Positions 11,771-23,740 are shown, counted from the first letter of the stretch. The stretch: DNA of 64,000 nucleotides from Tenrec ecaudatus (GCF_050624435.1 NC_134542.1:112761677-112825676); one strand, 5' to 3'. Translations and numbers: made by a program. Notes: generated from the letters alone by a model not told the origin.

Positions 11771-12164
11771 CAAACAGCAAAACCTTAGGACAATGTCTAT
11801 TAGAAAATAGACATAGACGTTATGCAGTAATAAAAGAATTGAAAAATATTTAGCAATTATAAATATACTTAAGCCCAACATTGGGGTAAACTTAATAAGA
11901 GAGTGGGTAAAAAAAACCCCACAAAACAGCATCACTACAAAGTCATAGAAAATTTTATTAAACAAAAGTATCATTTGTTATATCTTTTGTGTATACACTT
12001 CTGAAGGCAGCATTTCCATTCGTTTAAGCCTTCCCTGAAGAATTCTGTACTTTTATTTGCACCACATCAAAATTACAGTTTTGCCATCCTCAAAGGATTC
12101 AAATTGTTTTCCTTTTAAATGTTATTTGAGTTTAGAGAAGAGAGGCAATATTAGACCTCCACTA
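11771..12164. other. Unassigned AT-rich sequence
   Basis: No gene, RNA or repeat family recognised. Confidence 0.5.
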
Positions 12165-12181
12165 TAGATGTTGGGCCTGAT

Positions 12182-12219
<38 letters not shown>

Positions 12220-12550
12220 TTTATGTGTTTGGTTTATCTTAGCTGTTTTTTGTCATTGAGGGTTTTTCTCTTGAATTTTTGTGAACTATTTTCTATTTTA
12301 AAAAATTTTGTATATGAAATTGAGGATTGATGAATCTATAGAGACTGCAAGTAGAATAAGGGCTCCGGGGGGGGGGGCAGTTAGGGGGGCAATGTGAATA
12401 CCAAAGTTTATATCAAGGAGTTCAAGAAGGAAGTGAATGTTTTCAAATTGATTTTGGTAGCAATTCTACAATACTGCTTGATGTGATTGAACTATGGAAT
12501 GATATTATATCTGTATTAGCTCCCAATAAAATGGTTTTGGAAAAAAATAA
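12165..12550 (+). repeat. LINE-like 3' end of a second family
   Basis: It has a CT-repeat (12188-12214), a G-run (12366-12377), then CTGCTTGATGTGATTGAAC and a terminus GCTCCCAATAAAATGG followed by A-rich sequence. The end resembles the main L1 3' UTR family only in its last 20 bp or so, so I treat it as a related but different L1 subfamily. Confidence 0.6.
12188..12219. repeat. (CT)n microsatellite
   Basis: About 13 tandem CT units followed by a slightly broken continuation. Confidence 0.95.
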
Positions 12551-12634
12551 TAAAATAAAATATTTTAGAAAGAAAAGGAAAGAGAAATTAAACAGCATAT
12601 TACATTGGGGATATATATATATCACTGACTGTGG

Positions 12635-12725
12635 CTAAATGTACAATTCAAAGACAGCGAGTAACAGATTGGATTAGAAAACAAGACCCATCTGCATATA
12701 GCAGCTGACAACCACAAAAAGGCAG
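12635..12725 (+). repeat. Ancient L1 (L1M-like) ORF2 fragment
   Basis: CAGATTGGATTAGAAAACAA then GACCCATCT encodes a DWIRKQDPS-like phrase from the endonuclease region of old L1 ORF2. The same ancient element appears to resume at about 13620, after the L1 3' UTR insertion. Confidence 0.55.
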
Positions 12726-12727
12726 AA

Positions 12728-13615
12728 GTGGCAATTGTCTGCTCACCTCCCTGAAGCAATCACTGAAGACAAATGGGTGCATAAACAAATGTGGTGAAGA
12801 AAGCTGATGGTGCCCAGCTATCAAAAGATATAGCATCTGGGGTCTTAAAGGCTTGAAGATAAACAAGCGGCTATCTAGCTCAGAAGCAACAAAGCTCACA
12901 TGGAAGAAGCACACCAGCCTGTGTGATCATGAGGTGTTGAACGGATGAAGTATAAGGCATCAGGCATCAAAGAACAATAAATCATATCATTGTGAATGAG
13001 GGGTAGTGTGTATTTGGGTCCCAAAGCCCATATGTAGGTAACTAGACATCCCCTTACAAAAGAGTTGCAGGGAGGAGACAAGCCAGTCAGGGTGCAGTAT
13101 AGCAACAATGAAACATATAACTTTCCTCTATTTCCTAAATGCTTCCTCCCCTCCCCACTATCAAGATCCCAATTCTACCTTACAAATCTGGCTAGACCAG
13201 AGGATGTATACTGGTACAGATAGGAACTGGAAACACAGGGAATCCAGGACGGATGATCCCTTCAGGACCAGTGTTGAGAGTGGTGATACCTGGAGGGTGG
13301 AGGGATGGTGGGGCAGAAACGTGGAACCAATTACAAGGATCTAAATATTACCTACCTGGGGGATGGACAACAGAAAAGTGGGTGAAGGGAGATATTGGAC
13401 AGTGTATGATATGACAAAATAATAATTTATGAATTATCAAGGGTTCATGAGGGGGGGAAGAAGGGGTAAAAATGAGGAGTTGATGCCAGGGGCTTAAGGG
13501 GAGAGCAAATTATTTGAAAATGATGAGGGCAATGAATGTACAAATGTGCTTTACACGATTGATGTATGTATGGATTGTGATAAGAGTTGTATGAACTCCC
13601 AATAAAATGATTTAA
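12728..13615 (+). repeat. Tenrec-type L1 3' UTR (copy B), 5' truncated
   Basis: It begins near the block with GCTCACCTCCCTGAAGCAAT and contains GGTCTTAAAGGCTTGAAG at 12840-12857. It ends with CCCAATAAAATG at about 13600 and an A-run. The flanks AGGCAGAAGTGGCA (left, about 12719) and AGGAAAAAGTGCCA (right, about 13619) may be a decayed target duplication, which would place the insertion inside an ancient L1 ORF2. Confidence 0.8.
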
Positions 13616-13619
13616 AAAA

Positions 13620-14410
13620 GGAAAAAGTGCCATTTTAAATCTCAAATAAAATAGACTACAAGGCAAATGATATAAGTAGAAAGAAATCAACATGCCACTA
13701 TCTTTTATAAATAGAGATATAAACATCTTCAACATAATACTAGTTCATTTAACAGCATGTTAAGAGCCATACTCAGTGACTAAGTTTGATATAGTCTGAG
13801 AATGTAGGGATGGCTCAACATTTTAAAAAATCAATCAACAGAATTAATCACATCAATAGAACAAAGGGAAAAAACCCACATGACCATTTCAATAGATCTA
13901 GAAAAATCACTTGATAAAATTCAGCAATGTTTCTGATTGAAAATTCTAAAGGAGATTGAACTAGAAGGGAAATTCTTCATTATGATTCATAGTATATATG
14001 AAAAACCAAGAGTCAACATACATTTATTGGAGAAAGATTATGAGCTTTCCCCCTAGAAATTGGATGTAAGATAAGGGTTTCAATGCTTTGGATGTCCTAA
14101 TTATATTAGACATCGTACCCAGCGCAATGAAACAAGAAAAAAAAGTTATTCAATTTGTAAATGAAGAAAGTGATCTCTATTCAATGGTCTATTCTATACA
14201 CAGATACTGGGTAGTGTGTCTACAAATAAACTTCTAGAGATAGTAGAGAAATTTATCAGATTTGCAGGGTAGGAGGTCAACAAAAATAGTTGTGTGCCTA
14301 AACACTAGAAATTCGAAATCATTAAGGAAAATTAAAGAAACAATTATACTTACAATAGCAGCTAAGAAAAATCATGCCTAGGAATAAATCCAACAAAGAC
14401 TTAAAGGTTT
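13620..14410 (+). pseudogene. Ancient L1 (L1M-like) ORF2 pseudogene
   Basis: The text near 13810-13930 encodes blocks like GWLNILKNQS and HMTISIDLEKSLDKIQQ, which belong to the RT domain of old mammalian L1 ORF2. Further blocks run to about 14400 (ACAATAGCAGCTAAGAAAAA). Many stops and indels are present. It is much older than the 3'-UTR copies around it. Confidence 0.75.
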
Positions 14411-14429
14411 CATGGGACATCTCAGTTAA

Positions 14430-15170
14430 TTGGATGAAAACTGTGTTTAGTGGTTCTGTTCTACCTCCTGATTTATTACACCGTGTCGGGGATCTTAAAA
14501 GCTTGCAGGTGGCCACACAAGGCACGATAATTGGTCTCTTTCCACCTGGGGTGGCAGCGAATGATAGAGACTTGGGAATCAGAGAAGGATCTGAGATGTG
14601 TGGCTAATTGCTTCCATGACCAACTGCCTCTTTTCCCATGATACTAGAAGGACCGATTATTCCTGTCTTGCCATTACTGGACATTTTGACCAAAGAATCT
14701 GTAGAAGGATCCCTGAAATAGGTAGGGAAATGTAAAATAGAATTTCAAATTGGCTTGGAATCCAATCTTTCTGGATGCATGGGGGATGGATGAAGGCCTG
14801 AAATAATTATTTTGAGATTATCTATAAATCCTAAATCAAAAACATTCCCAATAGCCTTTTTAAAATTAAGTAATAGTTTAGCGTAACTTAAAAAAAGTCT
14901 GCCTTGAGTAGCATTCTCTTTGAAAAACTGCTTTTATACTATTATCTGGGATCAAATTGACAACACCAACTGAGATTAGAGAGGAAACTGGGGAGCAGTG
15001 AGTTCAGTGGGGGAACAATAACTCAGAAAAGGAGTGTGAGACTTCTGACACACCCTTATGCATGTAATCAGAGTCACTAAGTATACATATACAGACTGTT
15101 GAATTGACATATGTGTTGCAATGTTATTATCAACACAGCAACAGCAAAATAGAATTCAAAAGTGAAAAAA
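14430..15170 (+). repeat. Probable older afrotherian L1 3' UTR
   Basis: GGGGATCTTAAAAGCTTGCAG (14488) and a downstream ACTAGAAGGACCG phrase recall the order of motifs I remember from another afrotherian L1 3' UTR. The rest is too decayed to align. No coding content. Confidence 0.4.
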
Positions 15171-15211
15171 TATATCATAAAATATAGTTCTGGCTTACTT
15201 TCTTAGAATGG

Positions 15212-15662
15212 TTTGTTCAATCCAGCTAGACCAGAGGATGTACACTGGTACAGATAAGAGCTGGAAACACAGGGAATCCAGGACATATAAACCCTTCAGG
15301 ACTAATGATGAGAGTGGTGGTACCAGGAGGGGAAGGGAAAGGTGGGGGAGAACGGGGGAACTGATTACAATGATCTACATATAACCCCATTCATAGGAGG
15401 ACAACAGAAAAGTGGGTGAAGGGAGACATCGGTCAGTGTAAGACATGAAAATACAATAATAATTTATAAATTATCAAGGGTTCACAAGGATGGGAAAGGG
15501 AGGGGAAAATGAGGAGCTGATACCAAGAGCTCAAGTAGAAAGCAAATGTTTTGAGAATGATGATGGCAACAAATGTACAAATGTGCTCGACACAATGGAT
15601 GGATGGATGCATTGGGATAAGAGCTGCATGAGACCCCCAATAAAGTGGTTTTTTTTTTAAAA
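15212..15662 (+). repeat. Tenrec-type L1 3' UTR (copy C), 5' truncated
   Basis: It starts at AATCCAGCTAGACCAGAGGA and contains the polypurine block near 15325-15360. It ends with CCCCAATAAAGTGG and a T/A-rich tail. It shares over 400 bp with copies A, B and J. Confidence 0.85.
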
Positions 15663-16500
15663 AAAGGTTTGCTCTTTTCACATTTCTCACTCTACCCTCA
15701 GCCCACCCTCAGTCATACTTGCTCCATGCGGACCCATCCAATGCCTGTTTTTCATAAGCACACACCAGTACCTTTGCTTTCACTTTACGGCACCGGCGAA
15801 AGTGGTCTACATGTTCCAATTTCTGAACTAGATTTGATTCTCTGCCTTTCCCCAGCTTCATGTGCCCTCTGAAACAGGATGAAATATGAAACAAGCCTAT
15901 CACTTTTTCCTTTTCCCACGGTGAAAGCCAAAGCTTTCTGCTATCATTTGCAAAGCCCATGAGGGAACTATCAGATGGGAACTGATCTTGGCAAAGAGAT
16001 AGTCCACAAAGGTGGAGAGTTTAATAAACCCTCGCTATCAAAGACTCGTATTTAAGTTCAGCAAGTCTCAAACCTCATTCTGCCAGGACTATCTCATCTC
16101 TTGCTTCCTCAGTTACAAATTAAATTTCCCTTTTTCACAATGTCGCTGGAATCTATTTTTAATGCAATGGAAGATGAAGGCCCTTCATCACTCCATTCCC
16201 TACATTGCAAAAAGCTGTGTCTGGAAGGCTAATTACTTTGATATTTGTTCCAGAGGAAGTGAGAGGTTGGTCATACATATGATGTTGCTGAGGCGATGCT
16301 CCTTTCCTGTGGTCATGGAAATTCTGTCATCCATGCCTTATTCTTCCAGGACTTCTTAAGGGAATTCGTTTTATTCATGGGACTCAAAGAAGGGATACAA
16401 AATAGACTGAGCAGCTCTTTTGGCAACTTATTGGCTTACATCTAAAGGTAGTTAGCTACAGTACCACATAGTTGACTCACGGCTCTGAAAAGAATTTGCC
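15663..16500. other. Unassigned single-copy-looking sequence
   Basis: No repeat family is recognised and nothing matches elsewhere in the window. One open frame of about 115 codons (16012-16359, +) has no recognisable domain or splice context, so I do not call it a gene. Confidence 0.5.
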
Positions 16501-16925
16501 AGCTATGCTTTCTATATGCACATGTGCATATAAATATACATGCAGATGTTTAAACACACAAATATGCATGTGTCTCTACACATACACACACAAATATATA
16601 CATATACATACATACATTAAAATGACTCACTGCGATTAAGTCCATACTGACTCATAGTGACCTCCTATGGGTTTCCAGGACTGTAACTGTTTATGGGAGA
16701 AGAAAGACCAGTCTTTTTTCCATAGTTTTGAACTGCTAATGAATCACAACCTAACATGTAACCACTACACCATCATGTCCCATATACACACACATACATG
16801 TACACATATATATACATATACAGACTTTAAAAATTCACAAAATTTCCATTTCTCCATACATTTTTGAACCTCTCTCATGTACACACACATACACTCAAAC
16901 ACACACACATTCACATGAAAGGGTT
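16501..16925. repeat. CA/TA-rich low-complexity tracts
   Basis: Runs of ACACAC, ATATAC and CATACA on both sides of an AfroSINE (for example 16555-16620 and 16781-16920). They behave as simple repeats. Confidence 0.8.
16617..16780 (-). repeat. AfroSINE
   Basis: Antisense copy: CTGACTCATAGTGACCTCC (tail side), GGGTTTCCAGGACTGTAACT (body) and ACCACTACACCATCATG (antisense of the tRNA-like head). Confidence 0.85.
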
Positions 16926-16984
16926 TCAGAAATTCATAGACAAAGGAAATTATAAAACAATGAATAAGCAAACAATGCCACAGA

Positions 16985-18200
16985 CAGTAGAAAAGCTAGG
17001 GAATTAAAATCAACAGCCAGGATGATGTAGAGATCCTGGGGGTGTTAGAGCAACAGCAAGCTAGCTGAGAGGAATTCCTAAGAGGCAAAAAAAGGGAAAG
17101 TGTGATGGTGGGGCAGGAGGAAGGTGAAAGGAAACAGGAAAGATCTAGGAAGCAAAGTTATGGATAGAGGTGTGCACATATATCAATATATTAATAAAAA
17201 CAGAGGTATTGACCTATGTAGATATATTTATATGGAAATACATTTAGGAGGTGGACGGACTTTGGACCTCTGCCCAAGTCCTCTCTCAATGCAAGAACAC
17301 TTTGTTTTAATCATCAGACATTCTGTGATGCTCACCCTCTTGACAGGATCGCTGAAACAAAATGGATGCTAAGCAGATGTGGTGAAGAAAGCAGATGGTG
17401 CCTGGCTATCAAAGACTATAGCATCTGGGGTCCTAAAGGCTTGAAGTGAAATAAGCAGCCATCTAGCAGAGAAGCAGCAAACCCACATGGAAGAAGCACA
17501 CCAGCCTGTGTGATCATGAGTTGTCAACCAGATCAGGTAACAGGCATCAGAAGACTCCAAATAAAAAAACCATATTGTTGAGAATGCGGCAGGTCAGAAC
17601 AGAGACCCCAAACCCATTTATAGACAATATGATATCCTCTCACAGAAAGGTCACAAGGAAGGTTTGAGTCAATTGGGTGCAATATATCTCTGATGAAACA
17701 CACAATATTACTCTGGTTCTTTGAGGCTTCCTAAGCCCCCACTATCATGACCCAGTTCAATGTTTTAGTTCTGGCTAGACCAGAACATGCACATGGGTAC
17801 AGATAAGAGCTCATGACACATGGAATCCAGGTCAGATAAATCCATCAGAAACAGAAATGGGGGTAGCAATATCAGGAGGGTAGGGGGAAGGTGGGGGAAG
17901 GAGGGGAGAAGTCATTAAACTGATCAACGCATAACTGCCCCCCCCCCACAAAGTGGTCGTACAACAGAAGTATGGTTGAAGGGACACAGCGGTTGGTATG
18001 AGATATGAAAATAATAATACTTGTTAATTTATAAAGGGTTTATGAGTGTGGGAGGATGGGTGGAACAGGGAAAAATGAGGAGCAGATACCAAGGGCTCAC
18101 ATAGAAAGTAAATGTTTAGAAAATGATGATGACAACATAGGTACAAATATGCCTGTTAGAAGAGCTGTAAGAGCCCCCAGTAAAATGAAAAAAACAAACA
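16985..18200 (+). repeat. Tenrec-type L1 3' UTR (copy D)
   Basis: It starts near AATTAAAATCAACAGCCAGG, carries the GGCTTGAAGT block near 17440 and a C-run at 17937-17948, and ends in GAGCCCCCAGTAAAATG (signal AGTAAA rather than AATAAA). AATGAATAA occurs at both ends (16959-16967 and 18209-18217) as a possible short target duplication. Confidence 0.82.
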
Positions 18201-18286
18201 ACCCCCCAAATGAATAAACTTCGCGAAATTTCTGACTGCCTCTCATATGCTATATCTTAAACACATACATGTATCTAAATGAGCAA

Positions 18287-18352
18287 GAGGAGCCCGGTGG
18301 CACAAGGGTTAAATTGGTTGGCTGCTACCCACAAGAGTGGTGATCCAAACAA
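18287..18352 (+). repeat. AfroSINE head fragment
   Basis: GGAGCCCGGTGGCACAAGGG followed by TTGGCTGCTACC is the tRNA-like head of an AfroSINE. The body is missing. Confidence 0.7.
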
Positions 18353-18917
18353 GTGATGAATAACAGCCTGTGTCCCCTTGTCAGTGCCCCTGCTCTTTAC
18401 CCCTACCTCTCCTTGCTACTCTTTTATCTTCTCCCCAGCCTTCTACCTCCTCCCTTTCCCCCATATCACCTCCCTCTCCATGGACCCCTTCCAATGGTGC
18501 ACGTCTTATTGCTGTATTCCTTTACTCAAGATTTCTCTCTATTTATTAATTCTGTGTGTGTAATGATAGAATTAAAATTCAGTTATTAAGGTTTAGTGGT
18601 CAAGTGTCTAAAACCAAAACAAGCCAAAAACCAAACAAACATGTATTCCCTGCATGGTGGAAATACCTGACAAGTTGCTGCAGCAAAGACTGCAGTTCTG
18701 CAACGTCACAGGGGTTGCTGTAAGTCTAAAGCAGCTCCGCAGGACCCACCAACAGACGCAGCGCACGACGTCAGCGTAATGACATGAGAAATCATCCAAT
18801 GACCTTAGGTTCAGCCTTGATTTTTACAACGTTGAAAAGATCACTTCGGACTACATGATATCTAGGTTTCTTACTTCTTCGATTTTATGATAAGTTGTAG
18901 ACCATAATTTGACACTG
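18353..18917. other. Unassigned, pyrimidine-rich left half
   Basis: The left 180 bp are CT-rich on the + strand. A decayed AfroSINE body may exist near 18690-18740, but I cannot support it. Confidence 0.35.
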
Positions 18918-19095
18918 TTGGGTAAGTGCAGCACTGCTAGCCTCCAAGTCAGCAGTTCAAAACCCCCAACTGCTCCAAGGGAGAAAGATGAGGCTATTTG
19001 CTCCTGTAAAGATTCACAGTGTCGAAATCTCTACCCGGGTCTCTCTCAGCCGGAATCAGTTCGGTGGCAGTGGATGGGTTGAGTTGTTGGTAGTT
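18918..19095 (+). repeat. AfroSINE
   Basis: Contains CAAGTCAGCAGTTCAAAACC (box-B side of the head), GGGAGAAAGATGAGGCT (body) and CGGTGGCAGTGGATGGG (tail). Confidence 0.85.
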
Positions 19096-20140
19096 TGTTA
19101 AACTAGCTGTCAAACAAAAATTGGAGACCAGCAAACATCATAGTCTCTTACAAAATAGACCTTTGGGATCTAAAGACAAAATAAAACTGGCACAAGTGAT
19201 TGGGTTATGGACTCTTCCACTGCTGCTTATTTTAGTGTTGCCGTAATTAGACATATATTACTTGCTCTATTATGATTTACTGAGGAGCAGAGTCCAATCT
19301 TGTTCAGTAGTGACTTCAATAATGGGAACATGCTCCTCCTTTTATCACTCAGCAAACATTTATGACCAAAAGAAATGGTTGCGAAGAATTCTCAATCATT
19401 ACATTTGCTTTGATGCTGGGCAACCCTGGGCTGCTCCTAACACCGACACATGCCAGCATCTCTGTGTGGCAGCAGGGCTGTTCTTACCCACAACGTGGTG
19501 TTAATATTGTGTCCATTGGAGCAGAAGCTTTACCCCAAATACGCAGTTGGAATAGATTTATATTTATGGCATTTGATTTACTAACAATGCACCTGAGGCA
19601 AGAGACCTTGTGTGCATGCATAATTCATACACGTTCAGCATTTTAAACTCTACCCAGGGTTTACTTTTAAAAGTCACATTGATTTTGATTTATAACCTCA
19701 AAGAATAAGCAGAAATCAGCTACTGGGTTGTTTTTATTAATAATATTTCATTCTTTAGAACGGCAATGATGACAAAACCCTTGCTAAGGCCATGGTTAGT
19801 CTGAACAAAGGGTTTCGTAGGATTAGTGTTCTAAGAGCAGTCACTGGAATTTCGTTACAATTTGGAAGTTATTTTAGCACCTTACTGACACTCACAATTA
19901 GGAAATCTATCCCATTGACCATCCTGAGACCATTTTGTGAGCTTTAGACACAAGATCCTGAAGAGCCTTGTATTGCTAATTGCTGGGCAGAGAGGTCAAG
20001 AGCACAGTGCTTTCTAGTTCAGTCCTCTAGATCACTCTTTCCAAGAGTTCGGGTACAGATAACATGTGCTTCATGGAATGGATTCACTTTTAGAAAATTA
20101 AAAAAGAAAAAAAAAGACCTGGAATAAGATGAAGGAACTT
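19096..20140. other. Unassigned single-copy-looking sequence
   Basis: No repeat family, RNA or supported exon seen. Two overlapping open frames near 19262-19646 lack recognisable domains. Confidence 0.5.
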
Positions 20141-20144
20141 AAAA

Positions 20145-20315
20145 GATAAGCCACACCCAATGCCACTGGGTTGACCACAGCTCCGAGGCTCCCCTAGGAC
20201 AAAGGGGAACTCATCTGTGGGATTTGCAAGGCTACCAGGACACCTTTCTGGCATGGATGTATTGGTGAGTTTGGACTGCCAACTCACAGCCTGGTGCGCC
20301 GTGCTGCTCGCGCGC
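20145..20315 (-). repeat. Diverged AfroSINE
   Basis: Weakly conserved antisense copy with GGTGAGTTTGGACTGCCAAC then GCCTGGTGCGCCGTGCTGC, the positions of the antisense body-head junction and head. Confidence 0.5.
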
Positions 20316-20519
20316 TTTGTGGAAGACCCTGCTGTTGTCTGATCAGGCCCTTATGGTAAGCCTCCACTGCTCAGCTGTGAAAGCAGTTAATTTCTAAGAT
20401 TCGTTTCAATTTTCTTTTGCTTCTCAACTTCCAAATGGAGGCAGCAAAAGAATGGGCTGGAGTTACTTCTGAGAAAAGAAATAACTGTGCAGTGATTGTT
20501 CAAGTAAATGTAAAAAAAA

Positions 20520-20704
20520 AAAAAAACCCTCGATCCTCTTGTCTAATTGATTCTGACTCATAGCAATTGAATAATTTCACCTTTCTGTACGGTTTTCTTG
20601 GTTGTAATCGTGGCAGATCATGCTGACGTTTCTTCTGTAGTGCCTCGAGGTGAGTTTGGATTGCCAGCTTTTAGGTTAGTAGTTGAGTATAAATCATCTG
20701 TGCT
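20520..20704 (-). repeat. AfroSINE
   Basis: It follows a run of 15 A at 20512-20526. It contains ATTGATTCTGACTCATAGCA (antisense tail), GTACGGTTTTCTTGG (body), and TTGGATTGCCAGCTTTTAGG (antisense head). Confidence 0.8.
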
Positions 20705-20892
20705 ACAACACACAACACACTCACTGCCAACGAGTCAATACTAACTCACAGAGACCCCTTGTGGGTTTCAGAGACTAACTGTTTACCATAATTGAAAGCC
20801 TAGTCTTTCTCTGTGGAGTGGCTGGTGGTTTTGAACTGCCAGCCATGATGTTTGCAGCCCAATGGAGAACCACTACACTACCAAGAGTGGGT
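20705..20892 (-). repeat. AfroSINE, same orientation, adjacent
   Basis: It begins with a CAACACACAACACAC tail and contains CGAGTCAATACTAACTCACA, GGTTTTGAACTGCCAGCC and AACCACTACACTACCAAGAG. It abuts the previous AfroSINE head to tail. Confidence 0.88.
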
Positions 20893-21202
20893 TCATATTC
20901 CAGCATAAGGAAAAGCGTTGACAGGGCAGTTTGCTTTAAATTAATTGATCAGAGAAATACCCTAAGCACCCTCTGGAAATCCTGAGAGGCAGCTACATTC
21001 AACAAGGCCCACAATGGGAATGAGCTCTGCTGAGCTAGAGTAATATCTTAAATGTGATTAGAATCTGCCTGTCATTGGTAATGATATATCTGTGTATATT
21101 GTGTGCCGTCATCATAAACATTGGATTACACATGGTATCCATGTGTAAGGGGTATTTTTGTTTCATTTACCATCTACCTGGAGGTTTGGGGTGGTACAAA
21201 TA

Positions 21203-21703
21203 TGTAGGAGGCATCTGGCTGATCAAGGTGTTTACTGATGGGTGACCAATTAATCCCCTGTGCCTCTGTGTCTTTGCAGACAAAAGCATTGCAAAATGAC
21301 TGTTATTTGTGACTTTGCTGCTAAAAGCATTGGGAGATAATTCAGTTGGTTATGATCTCTTTGAGGCTCTCTTGAATCTTGCATATCCTTGTGACTGTCT
21401 TTGAACTTAGTGCTTTTATTATTCTAAGGTTAAGAAACTGAGACTAGTTAAGTAACATTTGCATAGATAAGAGTTTAGGAATGTTTTTTAAGTTCTTTGA
21501 TGTTTGTTTTGTAACCAATCCCATGTGAGAAGAGTATAAAAACCAAGCTTCGAATATACTCCGGACTTCAGTCCATAAGACTGTCGTCGTCGTCGTCCGT
21601 CCTCCTGATCCCGTGCTTTGTACATATCTCTTTCTTTTCCTTTCATCCGCACGGCTCATTTCGAACCCAGCTCAATGCGGGATAGCTGGTCTAATCCCCC
21701 GCA
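21203..21703 (+). mobile_element. Solo LTR of an endogenous retrovirus, 501 bp
   Basis: The block starts TGTAGGAGG and ends CCCCCGCA, and is bounded on both sides by CAAATA (21197-21202 and 21704-21709). This is an exact 6-bp target duplication, the size typical of class II (ERVK-like) insertions. A TATA box (TATAAAAA) lies at 21535-21542. A (GTC)n stretch near 21583-21599 follows in the probable R/U5 part. No obvious AATAAA is seen. There is no internal viral sequence, so it is a solo LTR left by recombination between two LTRs. Class assignment rests on the duplication length only. Confidence 0.72.
21535..21542 (+). promoter_or_regulatory. TATA box of the solo LTR
   Basis: TATAAAAA about 330 bp into the LTR, at the place expected at the U3/R border. 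Whether it is still active is unknown. Confidence 0.5.
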
Positions 21704-21709
21704 CAAATA

Positions 21710-22265
21710 GTTGACAGGTGCTGACCAGAAGCTTGGAGGAGTGAGTTCACTCAGAAATACCTCAGAAGAAAGGCCTGGGGATATATATTAGAAAATTCAG
21801 CTATTAAAAACTTACAGTGCACAATTCTATTCTGACACGCAGGAGGTTGATAGGAGTTCAGATCAACCATACAACAACTGGTACTGCCATTATTTACACA
21901 CTCAACACTCTTGAGCCCAGGGCTGTCTATCAGCAGATCCTAGGGATATTTTAACCCAGTGTTTCCTGCATCAAACTTCTTTTCTTCTTTCTATCATTTG
22001 CCTTTCTCTGTGTGTTCCAGTTGCAATCAAGGGAGACATTGAGGAGTCATTCTTGACAAGTGCTCTTCTTCAGCCCTACAACCCATCCATCATGAAAGCC
22101 CTTCTGTTTGACCCCTTAGAGATTCCTCAGTCCTGGGAATGCCTGTGCTGCTCTGGGTCACCACACTCATGCAGTCCCTCTTGGTTCACTTGGATTTCTT
22201 TCTGGCACCTTGCTCTGTTTCATCCTCCATACGTTCAGGGTGAGCTTGTTAAATCTAAGAGTCTA
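21710..22265. other. Unassigned sequence
   Basis: No family assigned. The CT-rich text near 22020-22220 could be an old L2 remnant, but this is not supported well enough to call. Confidence 0.4.
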
Positions 22266-22330
22266 CTAAAACCTTTGCAGCTTTCAATTCAATGGATTCT
22301 GATAGCACAACACTTTAATTTAGATGGTAG
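22266..22330 (+). repeat. AfroSINE-related head fragment
   Basis: AATTCAATGGATTCTGATAG followed by CACAACACTTTAA is shared with a fuller copy at 25185. An L1 3' UTR interrupts it. Confidence 0.5.
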
Positions 22331-22665
22331 GCAGAAGGTGGGGGGAGAAAGGGGAAACTGATCATAACGATCAACAAATAACCTCCTCCCAGGGGGATGA
22401 AACAACAGAAAAGTGGATGAAGGGACACAGAGGTCGTTGTAAGATATGAAAAAATAATAATTTATAAATTATCAAGGATTCATGGGAAAGGGAGGGTGGG
22501 GGAGGAGAAAATGAGCTGATACCAAAGGCCCAAATAGAAAGAAAATGATGTGGAAATGATGATAGCCACATATGTACAAAATGCTCGAAACAATGGATGT
22601 ATGTATGGATTGTGATAAGAGCTATAAGAGCCCCCAGTAAAATGATTAAAAAAGAAAAGGAAGAC
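22331..22665 (+). repeat. Tenrec-type L1 3' UTR (copy E), 5' truncated
   Basis: The last 330 bp of the 3' UTR: polypurine block, GATATGAAAAAATAATAATT, then a terminus GAGCCCCCAGTAAAATG with an A-rich tail. Confidence 0.85.
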
Positions 22666-22819
22666 AATATATAACATGATCCATACACCCTACATGTCTG
22701 GCCTCTGCTAAGCTCTCCAGTCTTATCTGGAATGTTCTCCACTCCCCACCCACTTCAGTCCGAGTGTTCCAGCCACCAGGGACTCCCACTCACACCTCTG
22801 TCATGTTTTGCAGCTTTTT

Positions 22820-23740
22820 TTTTTTAGGAAAAAATTTAACATTTCTTTTTTTATTATTAATACTTTTATTGGGGGCATCGATTGTGTAAAGCACATTTGT
22901 ACATATGCTGCCATCATCATTTTCAACGCATTTTATTTCTACTTGAACCCTTGATATCAGCTCCTCATTTTACCCCTTCTCTCCCCCACTCTCCCTCCCT
23001 CATGAACCCTTGATAAATTATTGCTCATCCCCCTGAGAGGGGGTTATATGTTGATCCTTGTGATCGATTGCCGCTTTCTTCCCCCACCTTCCTCTAATCC
23101 TCCTGGTTTCTCTAGTCTCACAGTTGGTCCTGATCTATTCTGGATTCCCTGTGTTGCGGGCTCTTATCTGTATCAGTATTCATGTTCTGGTCTAATTCAA
23201 TTTGTAAGGTAGAATTGAGGTCATGATAGTGGGGGGAAGGAAGCATTTAAGAACTAGAGGAAAGTTGTGTGTTTCATTGGTGCTATCCTGCACCCTGACC
23301 GACTCATTTTTCCCTTGTGACCCTTCTGTGAGAGGATGGCAAATAGTAGTCTACAGATGGGCTTTGTATTACTACACCCAAATGATGGCCAAGCATGATG
23401 GTGGGACAAGAGGAAAGTAAAAGGCAACAGAGGAAAGAACCAGGAGGCAAAGGACATTTATAGAGGTCTAGAAACAGGCATGTACATAGTAAATATGTTT
23501 ATATATAACGAGAGGGGAATTCACCTATGTACTTATAGATATATGTTAAGAATTAAGATTGCAGATGGACATAGGGCATCAACTCAAGTACTCCCTCAAA
23601 ACAAGAACACTTAGTGTTAACAATTCAGCATTCTATGACGCTCATCTTCCCGACATGATTGCTGAAGACAAATGTGTGCATAAGCAAATGCAGTGAAGAA
23701 AGCTGATGGTGCCTAGCTATCAAAAGATACAGTGTTTGGG
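22820..23740 (-). mobile_element. L1 3' UTR insertion with inverted 5' part (copy F)
   Basis: From 22820 to about 23380 the sequence is antisense L1 3' UTR, with poly(T), then TTTTATTGGGGGC. From about 23385 to 23740 it is sense L1 3' UTR from a more upstream part, ending near the CTATCAAAAGATACAGTG block. A near-perfect 15-bp target duplication flanks the whole: GTTTTGCAGCTTTTT at 22805-22819 and GTTTTGCATCTTTTT at 23741-23755. This is the expected structure of one L1 insertion made by twin priming. Confidence 0.85.

Noticed and set aside
15645..16359. Possible host exons in open frames of 75-115 codons
   Set aside because: No recognisable domain, no convincing splice sites in register, and frames overlap on both strands as expected by chance.
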